Shown here piece by piece: positions 26,968 to 36,300 of a DNA stretch of 64,000 nt (the stretch's first letter is position 1; each line of letters opens with the position of its first letter). Position numbers and translations under genes: made by a program. This DNA is from Betaproteobacteria bacterium (GTDB lineage Bacteria; Pseudomonadota; Gammaproteobacteria; Burkholderiales; Usitatibacteraceae), in contig JADJMI010000008.1 in the NCBI GenBank assembly GCA_016709665.1, positions 62,001 to 126,000 on the forward strand, given 5' to 3'. The notes under the pieces are model-generated. The model saw only the letters and a program-made list of their open reading frames with translations, was not told where the DNA came from and made no database searches.

Positions 26968-27939
26968 TCACTCCGGCTTCAAGCCGCTGGCGGCGATGAC
27001 GCCGAGCCACTTGGCCGACTCGGCGCGCATGAGCGCGTCCCACTCGGCTGGCGCCATCGTGCGCGGGTCGCCGCCCTGCTCGCGGATCTTCGCGGCCAGG
27101 TCGCCGGACTTCACCGCCTTCGCGAGCGCCGCGCCCAGCGCGGCAACGATGTCCGGCGGCGTTCCCGCGGGCACGACGAGGCCGAACTGGCCGCCCACGT
27201 CGAAACCCGGATAACCCGACTCCGCCACCGTCGGCAGGTCCGGGAGGATGGACGAGCGCGAGGCCGTCGTGACGGCGATGCCGCGCAGCTTTCCCGCCTT
27301 GATGTGGCCGATCACCGAGGCGATGTTCTCGATGGTGAGGTCCACCTGCCCGCCCAGCAGGTCCGCGATGGCCGGCCCGCCGCCCTTGTAGGGCACGTGC
27401 GTCATGGGCAGTTTCGTCTGCGCCTTGAGGAACTCGGCCGCCAGGTGGGTGGCGCTGCCGGTGCCCGCCGAGGCGTAGTTGAGCTTGCCCTGCTTCGCGA
27501 GCGCCGCGAACTCCGTCCAGTTCTTCGCCGGCACGTTCGGGTTCAGCGTGATCACGTAGGGCACCGTGGCGATCGCGCCGATGCCCGCGAAGTCCTTGAC
27601 CGGGTCGTAGGGCAGCTTCGCGTACAGGCCCGCCGACGAAGTGTGCGGAAGCGTGTTGAGGATGAGCAGCGTGTAGCCGTCGGGCGGCATCTTCGCCACC
27701 TGCGCGCTGCCGATGGTGCCGCCCGCGCCGGGCTTGTTCTCGATGATGACGGACTGCCCCAGCACCTCGGCCAGCTTGGGCGCGACGATGCGGGCGAGCA
27801 CGTCGGTGCCGCCGCCGGGCGGGTAGGGCACCACGATGCGGATCGTCTTGCTCGGAAAGCCCTGCGCGAAGCCCGGCAGTGCGGCGCAGAACGCGAACGC
27901 GGCAACGAGGCCCTGCAGGATGCGGGTCGTGGTTTTCAT
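26968..27939 (-). CDS. Bug/TctC-family periplasmic solute receptor
   Basis: Extracytoplasmic binding protein of tripartite tricarboxylate-type uptake. 323 residues: signal peptide (MKTTTRILQGLVAAFAFCAA, cleaved near FAQG), then the Bug signature YPSK-like FPSKTIRIVVPYPPGGGTDVLAR and the VENKPGAGG-like IIENKPGAGGTIG. The Shine-Dalgarno GGAGGAGA before ATG 27939 rules out the longer frame. It leads the catabolic operon, so its ligand is probably the acid degraded by the following enzymes. The membrane components TctA and TctB are absent, as is usual for expanded Bug families in betaproteobacteria. Confidence 0.93.
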   Translation of the reverse strand: MKTTTRILQGLVAAFAFCAALPGFAQGFPSKTIRIVVPYPPGGGTDVLARIVAPKLAEVLGQSVIIENKPGAGGTIGSAQVAKMPPDGYTLLILNTLPHTSSAGLYAKLPYDPVKDFAGIGAIATVPYVITLNPNVPAKNWTEFAALAKQGKLNYASAGTGSATHLAAEFLKAQTKLPMTHVPYKGGGPAIADLLGGQVDLTIENIASVIGHIKAGKLRGIAVTTASRSSILPDLPTVAESGYPGFDVGGQFGLVVPAGTPPDIVAALGAALAKAVKSGDLAAKIREQGGDPRTMAPAEWDALMRAESAKWLGVIAASGLKPE

Positions 27940-28018
27940 GTCGTCTCCTCCTCGGGATGGCCCGCCCGATTCTCGGCAGGGCCGCTCCCCGGGGCAAGCG
28001 AGGGATAGTTGTGGGATC

Positions 28019-28978
28019 ATGAGTTTTTCTCATGAACTTCCCGTCGGGCCCCGCTTGAGCTGGCGCATCCCCTCCCTCACCGCGCTGCGGACCCTCGAGG
28101 CCGCCGCGCGGCACCTGAGCTTCACCAAGGCCGCCATCGAACTGCACCTCACGCCCAGCGCCGTGAGCCGGCAGGTGCGCGACCTGGAGGCGGAGCTCGG
28201 CGTCACCTTCTTCGAGCGCGTGCGCCAGCGGCTCGTGCTCACGGAAGTGGGGCGGGCCTACGTCGCGGAGGTGGTCGGCTCGCTCGAGCGGCTGCAGTCG
28301 GCGACCCTGGACCTGCTCGCGCATCGCGGGCAGGGCGGTGTCCTCAGGCTCGCGACGCAGCCGGCCATCGGCATGAAATGGCTCATCCCGCGCCTGGGGC
28401 GGTTCACCACGAAACACCCGGAGATCCTCCTGCACCTCGCCACCCGCAGCCGCACCCCCTTCGACTTCGGCGCCGAGCCCCTCGACGCCGCCATCCACTA
28501 CGGCCAGGCGGACTGGCCCGGCGTCGTCATGGACCGCCTGGGCGACGGCCTCGAGATCGTGGTGTGCTCGCCCGCCACCCTCCGGGCGATGAAGCGCCTG
28601 AAGGAACCGGAGGATCTCGCCCGCGCCGTCCTCCTGCAGCACGCGCGCCGCCCCGAGGCCTGGCGCCGCTGGTTCGAGGCCGCGGGGGCGCCGGCGGTCG
28701 ACGCGCGAAGCGGGCCGCGCTACGAGCACTACTACATGATCGGGCAGGCGGCCCTGGCCGGCTCGGGGATGGCCTTGCTGCCGCGGCTGCTCGTCCAGGA
28801 CGACCTCGCGGCGGGCCGCCTCGTGCAGCCCTTCCGCGTGCGCTACCTGGCCGACGACGCCTACTACCTCGTCTACCCGGAGGACCGGCGCTTCGACGTG
28901 CGCGTGGCCCTCTTCCGCGACTGGGCCATCGCCGAGGCGCGGCGGGGCCGCGTCCCGCGCGCGGCGAAGGCCCGCTAG
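28019..28978 (+). CDS. LysR-family regulator (GcvA-like)
   Basis: 319-residue regulator with the winged helix-turn-helix LRTLEAAARHLSFTKAAIELHLTPSAVSRQVRDLE (about 22-56) and an effector-binding domain. The layout and the SFTKAA...SAVSRQ pattern resemble the GcvA group. It is divergent from the Bug receptor across 79 bases, the usual place for the local regulator of a catabolic operon, so it likely responds to the acid substrate or a derivative (inference). Confidence 0.9.
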   Translation: MSFSHELPVGPRLSWRIPSLTALRTLEAAARHLSFTKAAIELHLTPSAVSRQVRDLEAELGVTFFERVRQRLVLTEVGRAYVAEVVGSLERLQSATLDLLAHRGQGGVLRLATQPAIGMKWLIPRLGRFTTKHPEILLHLATRSRTPFDFGAEPLDAAIHYGQADWPGVVMDRLGDGLEIVVCSPATLRAMKRLKEPEDLARAVLLQHARRPEAWRRWFEAAGAPAVDARSGPRYEHYYMIGQAALAGSGMALLPRLLVQDDLAAGRLVQPFRVRYLADDAYYLVYPEDRRFDVRVALFRDWAIAEARRGRVPRAAKAR

Positions 28979-28981
28979 ACC

Positions 28982-30889
28982 ATGCTCAAGCTCACCGGCA
29001 TCACCCTCGCCCGCGGCGCCCGCGTCCTGCTGAAGGACACCTCGCTCACGGTCTTCCCCGGCCACAAGGTCGGCCTCGTCGGCTCCAACGGCGCGGGCAA
29101 GACGAGCCTCTTCGCCCTGGTTCGCGGCGAGCTCCACCAGGACGCGGGGGAGGTGGAATTTCCCCAGCGCTGGGTGGTCGCGCACGTCGCGCAGGAGCTC
29201 GAATCGCTCGAGCGACCCGCGCTCGACTTCGTGATGGACGGCGACGTCGAGCTGCGCGAGGTCGAGGCCGCCATCGGCGAGGCCGAGGCGGCCCACGAGG
29301 AGGGCGAGAAGGCCGCGCTCCTGCACGCGCGCTACGACGAGATCGGGGGCTATTCGTCCAAGTCCCGGGCCCAGGCGCTCATGTCCGGCCTGGGCTTCGG
29401 GCCGGAAGCCGAAGGCGCGAACGTCGCCACGTTCTCCGGCGGCTGGCGCATGCGGCTGAACCTCGCGCGCGCCCTCATGTGCCGATCGGACCTGCTGCTG
29501 CTCGACGAGCCGACGAACCACCTGGACCTGGACGCGGTGCTCTGGCTCGAGGACTGGCTGAAGGCGTACCCGGGGGCGCTCCTGCTCATCACCCACGACC
29601 GGGAGTTCCTCGATTCGGTGGTGGGGGCGATCGTGCACGTGGACGCGCAGAAGCTCACCACCTACGCGGGCAACTACTCGGCCTTCGAGCGCCAGCGGGC
29701 CGAGCGCCTGTCGCAGCAGCAGGCCGCGCACGAGAAGCAGGTGAGGACGCGCGCGCACCTGCAGGCCTTCATCGACCGCTTCCGCGCCAAGGCGACCAAG
29801 GCCCGCCAGGCCCAAAGCCGCATCAAGGCCCTCGAGAAGCTCGAGGACATCGCCGAGGCGCACATCGATTCGCCCTTCACCTTCGCCTTCCGCACGCCGC
29901 CCGCGAAGCCGAAACTGCTCTTCCGCGTGGCCGAGGCGGACGCGGGCTACGGCGACAAGGCCGTGCTCTCGGGCGTGGAATGGAGCGTGTACTTCGGCGA
30001 GGCCATCGGGCTGCTCGGCCCCAACGGCGCGGGCAAGTCGACGCTCCTGAAGACCATCGTCGGCGACCTGGCGCCGGTCGCGGGCGAGATCATCCGCTCG
30101 CCGGACCTGCGCATCGGCTACTTCGCGCAGCACCAGGTGGAGAAGCTCCGGCTCGAGGAATCGGCGATGTGGCACCTGGCGCGCCTCGCGCCGGGCGTGC
30201 GCGAGCAGGAACTGCGCGATTTCCTCGGGGGCTTCGACTTCCGCGGCGACCAGGTCTTCCAGAAGGTGGAGAGCTTCTCCGGCGGCGAGAAGGCCCGGCT
30301 CGCCCTCGCGCTCATCGTGTGGGAGCGGCCCAACCTCCTCGTGCTGGACGAGCCGACGAACCACCTGGACATCGAGATGCGCGAGGCGCTCGCGCAGGCG
30401 CTGCAGGATTTCGAGGGCACGCTCATCGTGGTGGCGCACGACCGGCACCTGCTCGAGGCCGCCACCGACGAATGGTGGCTCGTGGCCGACGGCAAGGTGG
30501 CGCCCTTCGAGGGCGACCTCGACGACTACCGCGAATGGTCGAAGCAGTACCGGGGGCGGGGCCGTTCGGAAGCGAAGGAAGGCGGCGGGGACCGCAAGGC
30601 GCAGAAGCGGGTCGAGGCCGCGGCGCGCCGGAAGGTGGCCGACGCCCGCAAGCCCTTCGAGAAGCGCATCGCCGCCATCGAGAAGGAACTCGAGCCCCTG
30701 CAGAAGGAGCAGGCGGCGCTCGATGCCTGGCTCGCGAGCGACGAGGCGTACGCGGAGGGCAACCGCGAGCTGCTGGCGGAGAAGTCGCGCCGGCACGGCG
30801 AGCTGGCGGCGATCCTCTCGAAGCTCGAGGAGGACTGGCTCTGGGTGAGCGCGGAAATGGAGTCCGAGGTCAACCGCGCGCAGGGCTGA
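28982..30889 (+). CDS. ABC-F family ATPase (YheS-like)
   Basis: Soluble protein of 635 residues with two ABC domains and no membrane part. Walker A motifs are GSNGAGKTS (about 36-44) and GPNGAGKST (about 344-352). The signatures are FSGGWRMRL and FSGGEKARL, and the Walker B regions LLLLDEPTNHLDLDAV and LLVLDEPTNHLDIEM. A linker rich in charged residues separates the domains, and a basic coiled-coil tail ends the protein. ABC-F proteins act on ribosomes to resolve stalled or difficult translation; the exact role of this subgroup is less clear. It starts three bases after the LysR gene. Confidence 0.93.
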   Translation: MLKLTGITLARGARVLLKDTSLTVFPGHKVGLVGSNGAGKTSLFALVRGELHQDAGEVEFPQRWVVAHVAQELESLERPALDFVMDGDVELREVEAAIGEAEAAHEEGEKAALLHARYDEIGGYSSKSRAQALMSGLGFGPEAEGANVATFSGGWRMRLNLARALMCRSDLLLLDEPTNHLDLDAVLWLEDWLKAYPGALLLITHDREFLDSVVGAIVHVDAQKLTTYAGNYSAFERQRAERLSQQQAAHEKQVRTRAHLQAFIDRFRAKATKARQAQSRIKALEKLEDIAEAHIDSPFTFAFRTPPAKPKLLFRVAEADAGYGDKAVLSGVEWSVYFGEAIGLLGPNGAGKSTLLKTIVGDLAPVAGEIIRSPDLRIGYFAQHQVEKLRLEESAMWHLARLAPGVREQELRDFLGGFDFRGDQVFQKVESFSGGEKARLALALIVWERPNLLVLDEPTNHLDIEMREALAQALQDFEGTLIVVAHDRHLLEAATDEWWLVADGKVAPFEGDLDDYREWSKQYRGRGRSEAKEGGGDRKAQKRVEAAARRKVADARKPFEKRIAAIEKELEPLQKEQAALDAWLASDEAYAEGNRELLAEKSRRHGELAAILSKLEEDWLWVSAEMESEVNRAQG

Positions 30890-30954
30890 GCGTTCTTCGG
30901 GTAGCGGCCGCAGCAATGACGCTGGCGGCCCCACCGAATAGAGAGGCCCAGCCC

Positions 30955-31344
30955 ATGCAACTGGAATCCGCACTGCCCATCGTGAAGGCCCTGGCCGACG
31001 GCGTGAACCCCGTCACCGGCGAGGCGTACCCCGAGCACAGCCCCTACGCGGAGCCGCGCGCCCTGCGCGCGCTCTTCACCGCCGTCGACCTCATGCAGCG
31101 GGAGGTCGACAAGTCCCGCAAGCGCGAACGCCTGCCCGCCAACTTCGGCAAGCCCTGGGACGAAGGCGAGGACCGCGACATCGCCACGGCATTCGATTCC
31201 GGCACCTCCATCCCCGAGATGGCGCGCCGGCACGAGCGCACCCAGGGCTCCATCCGCCTGCGGCTGGAAAAGCTCGGCAAGCTCCCGCCCTCGGGCGAGG
31301 CGCGCTACCCGGGCGGCGCCAGCCTCACCCCCGCTTCAGCTTGA
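30955..31344 (+). CDS. Small conserved protein with a C-terminal HTH-like segment
   Basis: 129 residues from ATG 30955 (MQLESALPIVKALADGVNP); an upstream in-frame ATG at 30916 would add 13. The C-terminal half (WDEGEDRDIATAFDSGTSIPEMARRHERTQGSIRLRLEKLG, split here only for description) resembles a helix-turn-helix often seen as an accessory module in helicases and stand-alone proteins. A DNA-binding role is inferred. The 3' end overlaps msrB by 20 bases, tail to tail. Confidence 0.65.
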   Translation: MQLESALPIVKALADGVNPVTGEAYPEHSPYAEPRALRALFTAVDLMQREVDKSRKRERLPANFGKPWDEGEDRDIATAFDSGTSIPEMARRHERTQGSIRLRLEKLGKLPPSGEARYPGGASLTPASA

Positions 31345-31717
31345 GCGCGGCGGAATTCATGCAGTAGCGAAGCCCGGTGGGCTCGGGCCCGTCCGGGAAC
31401 ACGTGCCCGAGGTGCGCGTCGCAGGCGGCGCACAGCACCTCGGTGCGCGACATGAACCAGCTGCGGTCCGTCTTCTCGGCCACCGCTTCCTTCGACACGG
31501 GCTTCCAGAAGGAAGGCCAGCCCGTGCCCGACTCGTACTTGGCCGCGGCGTCGAAAAGGTCCGTCCCGCAGCACACGCACTGGTAGGTGCCCGGGTCCTT
31601 GCAGTCGTGGAATTCGCCGGTGAAGGCGCGCTCCGTGCCGTGCTTGCGCGTCACCTCGAACTGCTGGGCGGTGAGCATCGCCTTCCACTCGGCATCGGTC
31701 TTCGTGATCTTGGCCAT
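31325..31717 (-). CDS. msrB: Peptide-methionine (R)-S-oxide reductase
   Basis: Repairs oxidised methionine. 130 residues. The zinc site is two CxxC pairs, CVCC (about 49-52) and CAAC (about 97-100). The C-terminal RYCMNSAALKLK holds the catalytic Cys, and GTGWPSFWKPV is the substrate-binding segment. ATG 31717 gives MAKITKTDAEWKAMLT, the normal cytosolic form without a signal peptide. It is divergent from the following exported protein gene. Confidence 0.96.
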   Translation of the reverse strand: MAKITKTDAEWKAMLTAQQFEVTRKHGTERAFTGEFHDCKDPGTYQCVCCGTDLFDAAAKYESGTGWPSFWKPVSKEAVAEKTDRSWFMSRTEVLCAACDAHLGHVFPDGPEPTGLRYCMNSAALKLKRG

Positions 31718-31781
31718 CGGTCGCCTCGAAAAGGGTGCGGCCCGGATCGCGGGCCCCGAGCCGGGAATTCTATGCCGCCCG

Positions 31782-31787
31782 TATACT
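31782..31787 (+). promoter_or_regulatory. Candidate -10 (TATACT) directly before gene 31794
   Basis: TATACT ends seven bases before the ATG of the next gene, so transcription could begin at or very near the start codon (a leaderless message). No convincing -35 is visible at 17 bases. This rests on a single hexamer. Confidence 0.3.
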
Positions 31788-31793
31788 TCGCGG

Positions 31794-32954
31794 ATGCGAA
31801 CAAAGTGCAACGGATCGGGATACGCACGGGTGCTGCTGGCCGCGCTCGCCTTCGCCTGCGCCGCGCAGGCGGCGGATTTCGGCAGCCCCGGCGGGCCGCC
31901 GCCTTCCAACCTCGACGAGATTTCGTCGGTGCTGCGCCAGGATCCTTACGACCTGGAGCTGCTCATCTCCTTCGGCACCTCCAAGGGCGGTTCCGCCGGC
32001 CACCTCGCGCTCGCCGTCCGGGACGGCTCGCCGGGCGACGACCTCGTCTACTCGGCCAATTTCTACGCCGACCGCGACCCGAAGCACGCCGAGAACCACT
32101 ACACCGACAACCTGATGGCGATGATCCCGAAGAAGGAGTACCTCTACGGGAAGACCTCCTCGCTCGGCCCCAAGGCCTCGTTCGGGCTGGATTTCGGCGA
32201 GGTCTACAAGCGCTCCGTCATCGGCGTGCGGGTCACCGGGGTGCCGGCGGCGGAGCGCGAGAAGCTCCGGGCCTTCTTTTCGCGCGTGAACGCCGACTAC
32301 CGCGCCCGCGCCCCGAAGGCGGACTACCACGACGACGAGATCCTCTACGGCTACCTGCGCCTGAACTGCGCCAAGACCATCGGGCAGGGCTTCCGCGTGG
32401 GCGCCGGCTACGAGGACCTCGAGGTCTCCACCGGCGTCCCGCTGCTCGACCGCCTGCGCGTCGTGGCGGCGCTCTCGGCCAACATGCCCACCGAGATCGC
32501 GATGAAGCTCATGCGGGCCTGGGACAAGCGCGGCTACCGCATGGACGTGATCCTCTACCGCAAGTTCGCGGGCTCGGAATACGTCGACCCCCACGAGGAC
32601 GAGAAGATCGCCTTCCGCTACCTGCCCAACCGCTTCCCCTCCGTGCTGTCGCGCGACTTCCGCCGCGAGCACGACCGGTACCGGGACTACGACAACCTGT
32701 ACGCCATGTACCTGCTCTACAACATGAGCCGGTACTTCATCGGCGTGGACGGCGAGAAGCGGCGGCTCGTCATCGAGCGCCGGTTCACGCCGCGCCCGTT
32801 CGCCGAGGCCGCCCGCATCGCCGCCGAGGCCGCCCGCAACGACGCCGGCGCCTTCGCGCGCAAGGAGGAATTCCGGCCCCAGGGCAAGGGCTACGACGAG
32901 ACCCCGGACAACGAACCCTCGAAGGACGCGATGCCCGACTCGGCGCCCTGCTGA
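31794..32954 (+). CDS. Exported protein with candidate His/Cys hydrolase pair
   Basis: 386 residues with a signal peptide (MRTKCNGSGYARVLLAALAF, cleaved after AAQA). I do not recognise a named family with certainty. The order of conserved-looking residues is His70 in SAGHLALAV and Cys192 in LNCAKTIGQGF. That order, histidine before cysteine, and the surrounding beta-hairpin and helix pattern recall circularly permuted papain-like (NlpC/P60-superfamily, DUF4105-like) enzymes that act on peptides or acyl groups. The C-terminus (about 290-386) is rich in Arg and Tyr and of unclear role. Hydrolase activity is an inference. Confidence 0.65.
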   Translation: MRTKCNGSGYARVLLAALAFACAAQAADFGSPGGPPPSNLDEISSVLRQDPYDLELLISFGTSKGGSAGHLALAVRDGSPGDDLVYSANFYADRDPKHAENHYTDNLMAMIPKKEYLYGKTSSLGPKASFGLDFGEVYKRSVIGVRVTGVPAAEREKLRAFFSRVNADYRARAPKADYHDDEILYGYLRLNCAKTIGQGFRVGAGYEDLEVSTGVPLLDRLRVVAALSANMPTEIAMKLMRAWDKRGYRMDVILYRKFAGSEYVDPHEDEKIAFRYLPNRFPSVLSRDFRREHDRYRDYDNLYAMYLLYNMSRYFIGVDGEKRRLVIERRFTPRPFAEAARIAAEAARNDAGAFARKEEFRPQGKGYDETPDNEPSKDAMPDSAPC

Positions 32955-32977
32955 GGGGTGCCGTCGCGGCGAACCCC

Positions 32978-34274
32978 ATGAACGACATCATCGAGCGCCT
33001 GCTGAAGGGCGTGGACCTGCCCCGCATGGTCCGCGCGCGGCAGGTCTTTCCGGACGCGGCGCTGCCGGACGTGGCGGCCGCCGTGCGCGAGCAGGTGCGT
33101 GCCCCCGCCATCGCCGCCCTCATCCGCCCCGGCATGAGCATCGCCGTGGCCGTCGGCAGCCGCGGACTCGCCGAACTGCCGCTCCTCGTGCGCACGCTCG
33201 TGGAGGAGCTCAGGCGCGCGAAGGCCGACCCCTTCATCGTCCCGGCCATGGGCAGCCACGGCGGCGCCACGGCCGAGGGGCAGGTGGAGTTGCTCGCGGC
33301 CCTGGGCGTCACGGAGGCGAGCGCCGGCTGCGAGATCCGTTCGTCGATGGAGGTGGCGGAAATCGACCGCCTGCCGAACGGCCTGCCCGTCTACATGGAC
33401 GCGAACGCCCTCGCCGCCGACGGCATCGTCGTCCTGAACCGCGTGAAGCCGCACACGAGCTTCAGCGGCCCCAACGAGAGCGGCCTCGCGAAGATGCTCT
33501 CCATCGGCCTCGGCAAGCAGAAGGGCGCGGAATCCTGCCACGCGCTCGGCTTCGCGACGATGGCGCAGAACGTCACGGAGATGGCGCGCATCAAGCTCGC
33601 CCGGACGAAGGTGCTCTTCGGCCTGGCCACGGTGGAGAACGCGTACGAGCGCCTGGCCGTCGTCGAGGCGGTGCCCGCCGCCCGTTTGCTGGAGCGCGAC
33701 GCCGCCCTGCTCGAGGTGGCCCGCGGCCTCATGCCGCGCCTCGCTCTTCAACCCCCTCGACGTGCTCGTCATCGACCGCATGGGCAAGGAGTTCTCGGGC
33801 ACGGGCATGGACCCGAACATCACCGGCCGCGCCTCGACCACCTACATCCAGACCACCCAGCGCGTGAACCGCATGGTCGTCCTGGACCTCACCGACCGCA
33901 GCAAGGGCAACGCCACCGGCATGGGCCTCGCGGACGTGTGCACGCGCCGCCTGTTCGACAAGATCGACTTCGCGCCCACCTACGCCAACCACATCACGGC
34001 GGCGGTCATCGGGCACGCCAAGATCCCGATGATCATGGAAACCGACCGGCGCGCCGTGCAGGTGGCGGTGCGCACGAGCAACGTGCCGGACTTGAATCGC
34101 CTTCGCGTCATGCACATCCCGAACACGCTGCACCTGGAGCACGTGGAGATCTCCGAGGGGCTGCTCGAGGAGGCGCAGGGCCGCGCCGATGTCGAGATCC
34201 GGGGGGAGCTTCGCGACTGGTCCTTCGACGCGGCCGGTGCCCTGGCGAACCTCGGCGACTGGGCCGCGCACTAG
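32978..34274 (+). CDS. LarA-type nickel-pincer-dependent 2-hydroxyacid racemase/epimerase homologue, frameshifted as sequenced
   Basis: Related to lactate racemase LarA. The N-terminal frame (from ATG 32978) has GSHGG (His94), RVKPHTSFSG (His159), LAKML (Lys172) and SCH (His188). These line up in order and spacing with the catalytic histidines, the cofactor-anchoring lysine and the nickel-binding histidine of LarA. The C-terminal part (VLVIDRMGKEFSGTGMDPN to DWAAH) is in another frame. Dropping one base at 33731-33750 joins them as LMRASLFNPLDVL, 431 residues. It is followed by larC, larE and larB, so the cofactor is made locally. Substrate unknown; characterised LarA homologues act on lactate or other 2-hydroxyacids. 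Confidence 0.85.
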
Positions 34275-34278
34275 CCCG

Positions 34279-35493
34279 ATGGCGGCCCGTACCCACGTCC
34301 ATCTCGACGCCGTCGGCGGCGCCGCGGGCGACATGTTCGTCGCGGCCCTGCTGGATGCGCGGCCCGATCTCGCGGATCGCGTCTTCGCGGACATCGGGGC
34401 CGTGCTGCCCGAGGGGCTCGGCAAGCCCGCGCTCGCGGCCGGGATGAGCGGCGGCATCGCGGTGCGGCGCTTCGGGCTGGAAAGTGAGGGCAGCACCCCC
34501 CCGTCCCACGCCCAGGACCCGGGCCATCCCCACGGCGTCCACTACGCGAGCCTCGTGCGGCGGATCGAAGGCGCGAAGCTCCACGCCGGCACCGCCGCCG
34601 AGGCCCTCGCCATCCTCGCGAGCCTCGCGCGGACGGAAGCGCGGCTGCACGGGGTGAGCGTCGACGACGTCCACTTCCACGAGATCGGCGACTGGGATTC
34701 CCTCATGGACGTGGTCGCGGCCGGCAGCGTGGCAGCCGCGCTCGCGCCGTGCACCTGGAGCGTCTCGGCACTGCCGCGCGGCGACGGCTTCGTGCGCACG
34801 CACCACGGCGTGCTGCCCGTGCCCGCGCCGGCCAGCGCGGCGCTCCTCGAGGGCTTCCGTTTCCGCGACGACGGCGTCGGCGGCGAGCGCGTGACGCCCA
34901 CGGGCGCGGGCATCCTCGCCCACCTCACGAAGGGCGCGCCGTTCCCGAAGGGTTCCTTCGTCCTGCGCGCCACCGGCAACGGCGCGGGAACCCGCGACAT
35001 TCCCGGCATGCCCAACATCCTTCGCGCCATGGTCTACGAGGCTTCGCAGGGCGCGGCTATCGGCGACGAGGTGATCGTGATCGCTTTCGACGTGGACGAC
35101 ATGACGGGCGAGGAGATCGGCGTGGCCTCGGACCGCCTGCGCGCTCTCGAGGGCGTCGTCGATCTCACCCTGGGACAGCGCTGGGGCAAGAAAGGCCGTC
35201 CGGTCGCGGATTTCCGCCTTCTCGTGATGCCCGAATCCCACGACGCCGTGCGCGAAGCCTGCTTCCGGGAAACCTCCACGCTGGGCCTGCGCGAAACGCG
35301 CGAAACGCGCACCGTGCTTCCCCGCAAGCCGGGCACGGTGGCGGTGGAAGGCGTCGGCGTGCGCGTGAAGCGCGCCGTGCGCCCCGGGGGCGGCACGACG
35401 GTGAAGGTGGAAAGCGACGACCTTGCCGGCCACGGCAGCCTCGCGGAACGCCGCCGCCTCAAGGCGCTGGGCGAATCGGAGGGCGGCGCATGA
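34279..35493 (+). CDS. larC: Nickel insertion protein of the pincer cofactor (LarC)
   Basis: CTP-dependent cyclometallase that places nickel into the pyridinium-dithiocarboxylate mononucleotide. 404 residues, DUF111 family. Typical segments are HLDAVGGAAGDMFVAALLDA at the N-terminus, VDDVHFHEIGDWDSLMDVV, and a late domain with EVIVIAFDVDDMTGEEIGVASDRL. In some lactobacilli larC is split by a programmed frameshift; here it is one continuous frame. The stop overlaps the larE start (ATGA). Confidence 0.92.
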   Translation: MAARTHVHLDAVGGAAGDMFVAALLDARPDLADRVFADIGAVLPEGLGKPALAAGMSGGIAVRRFGLESEGSTPPSHAQDPGHPHGVHYASLVRRIEGAKLHAGTAAEALAILASLARTEARLHGVSVDDVHFHEIGDWDSLMDVVAAGSVAAALAPCTWSVSALPRGDGFVRTHHGVLPVPAPASAALLEGFRFRDDGVGGERVTPTGAGILAHLTKGAPFPKGSFVLRATGNGAGTRDIPGMPNILRAMVYEASQGAAIGDEVIVIAFDVDDMTGEEIGVASDRLRALEGVVDLTLGQRWGKKGRPVADFRLLVMPESHDAVREACFRETSTLGLRETRETRTVLPRKPGTVAVEGVGVRVKRAVRPGGGTTVKVESDDLAGHGSLAERRRLKALGESEGGA

Positions 35494-36300
35494 ACGGGCG
35501 GCTCGATCATCAGGCCGCCCTCGTCGCGGTGCTGGACCGGCACCCGGCCCTCGCCGTGGCCGCGAGCGGTGGCGTGGACAGCATGGTGCTCGCCTACGTC
35601 GCCCACCGCTTCTCGCGCGCGCAGGTCTCGGTGATGCACGCCGTGTCGCCCGCCGTGCCCCTCGTCGCCACGCAGCGCGTGCGCGAGCATGCGCAACGCC
35701 ATGGCTGGAACCTTCGCCTGCTGGACGCGGGCGAGATGGCCGACCCGGACTACCTCGCCAATCCGGTGGACCGGTGCTTCCACTGCAAGAAGAACCTCTA
35801 CGGCCGCATGGCGGCCCTCGCGGGCGGCACCCTCGCCTCGGGCACCAACCTCGACGACCTCGCCGACTTCCGTCCCGGCCTCGAGGCGGCGAAGAACCAC
35901 GGCGTCGTGCATCCGTATGTCGAAGCGGGCCTCGCCAAGGCCGACATCTACGCGCTCGCGCGGGAATACGGCCTCGACGACCTCGCGGCGCTTCCGGCGC
36001 AGCCGTGCCTGTCGAGCCGCATCGAGACGGGCATCGCCGTCGATCGCGCGGCCCTGCATTTCATCGAGCGGGTCGGAGACGGCCCTGGCCGAGCGCCATC
36101 CGGAACGCCGCACCATCCGCTGCCGCATCACCGCCGCCGGCGTCTTCCTCGCGCTCGACGTCGTGCCGGAAGGCGAGGCGCGCGAATCGCTCGAATCCTG
36201 GGCGCGCGATTTCTGCGGACGCTTCGGTCGCGAGTTCGCGGGCCTGCGGCCTTACCGGCAGGGCTCGGCTTTCCTGCGCGAAGTGAAGGTCCATCCGTGA
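35490..36300 (+). CDS. larE: ATP-dependent sulfur transferase of the pincer cofactor (LarE), frameshifted as sequenced
   Basis: PP-loop ATPase that activates the nicotinic-acid-derived precursor and donates sulfur. The PP-loop SGGVDS is at residues 26-31, CFHCKKNLY at 96-104, and PCLSSRIETG holds Cys173, the position expected for the sulfur-donating cysteine. The frame breaks near 36075 (GTCGGAGACGG). Removing one G gives VETALAERHPER and runs to the TGA at 36300, 269 residues in all. The larB start overlaps that stop (GTGA), which supports the repaired C-terminus as the true one. Confidence 0.87.

Noticed and set aside
32978..34274. Treating the LarA-like gene as two genes
   Set aside because: The second frame has no ribosome-binding site, begins in the middle of a LarA domain, and one base restores a full-length protein.
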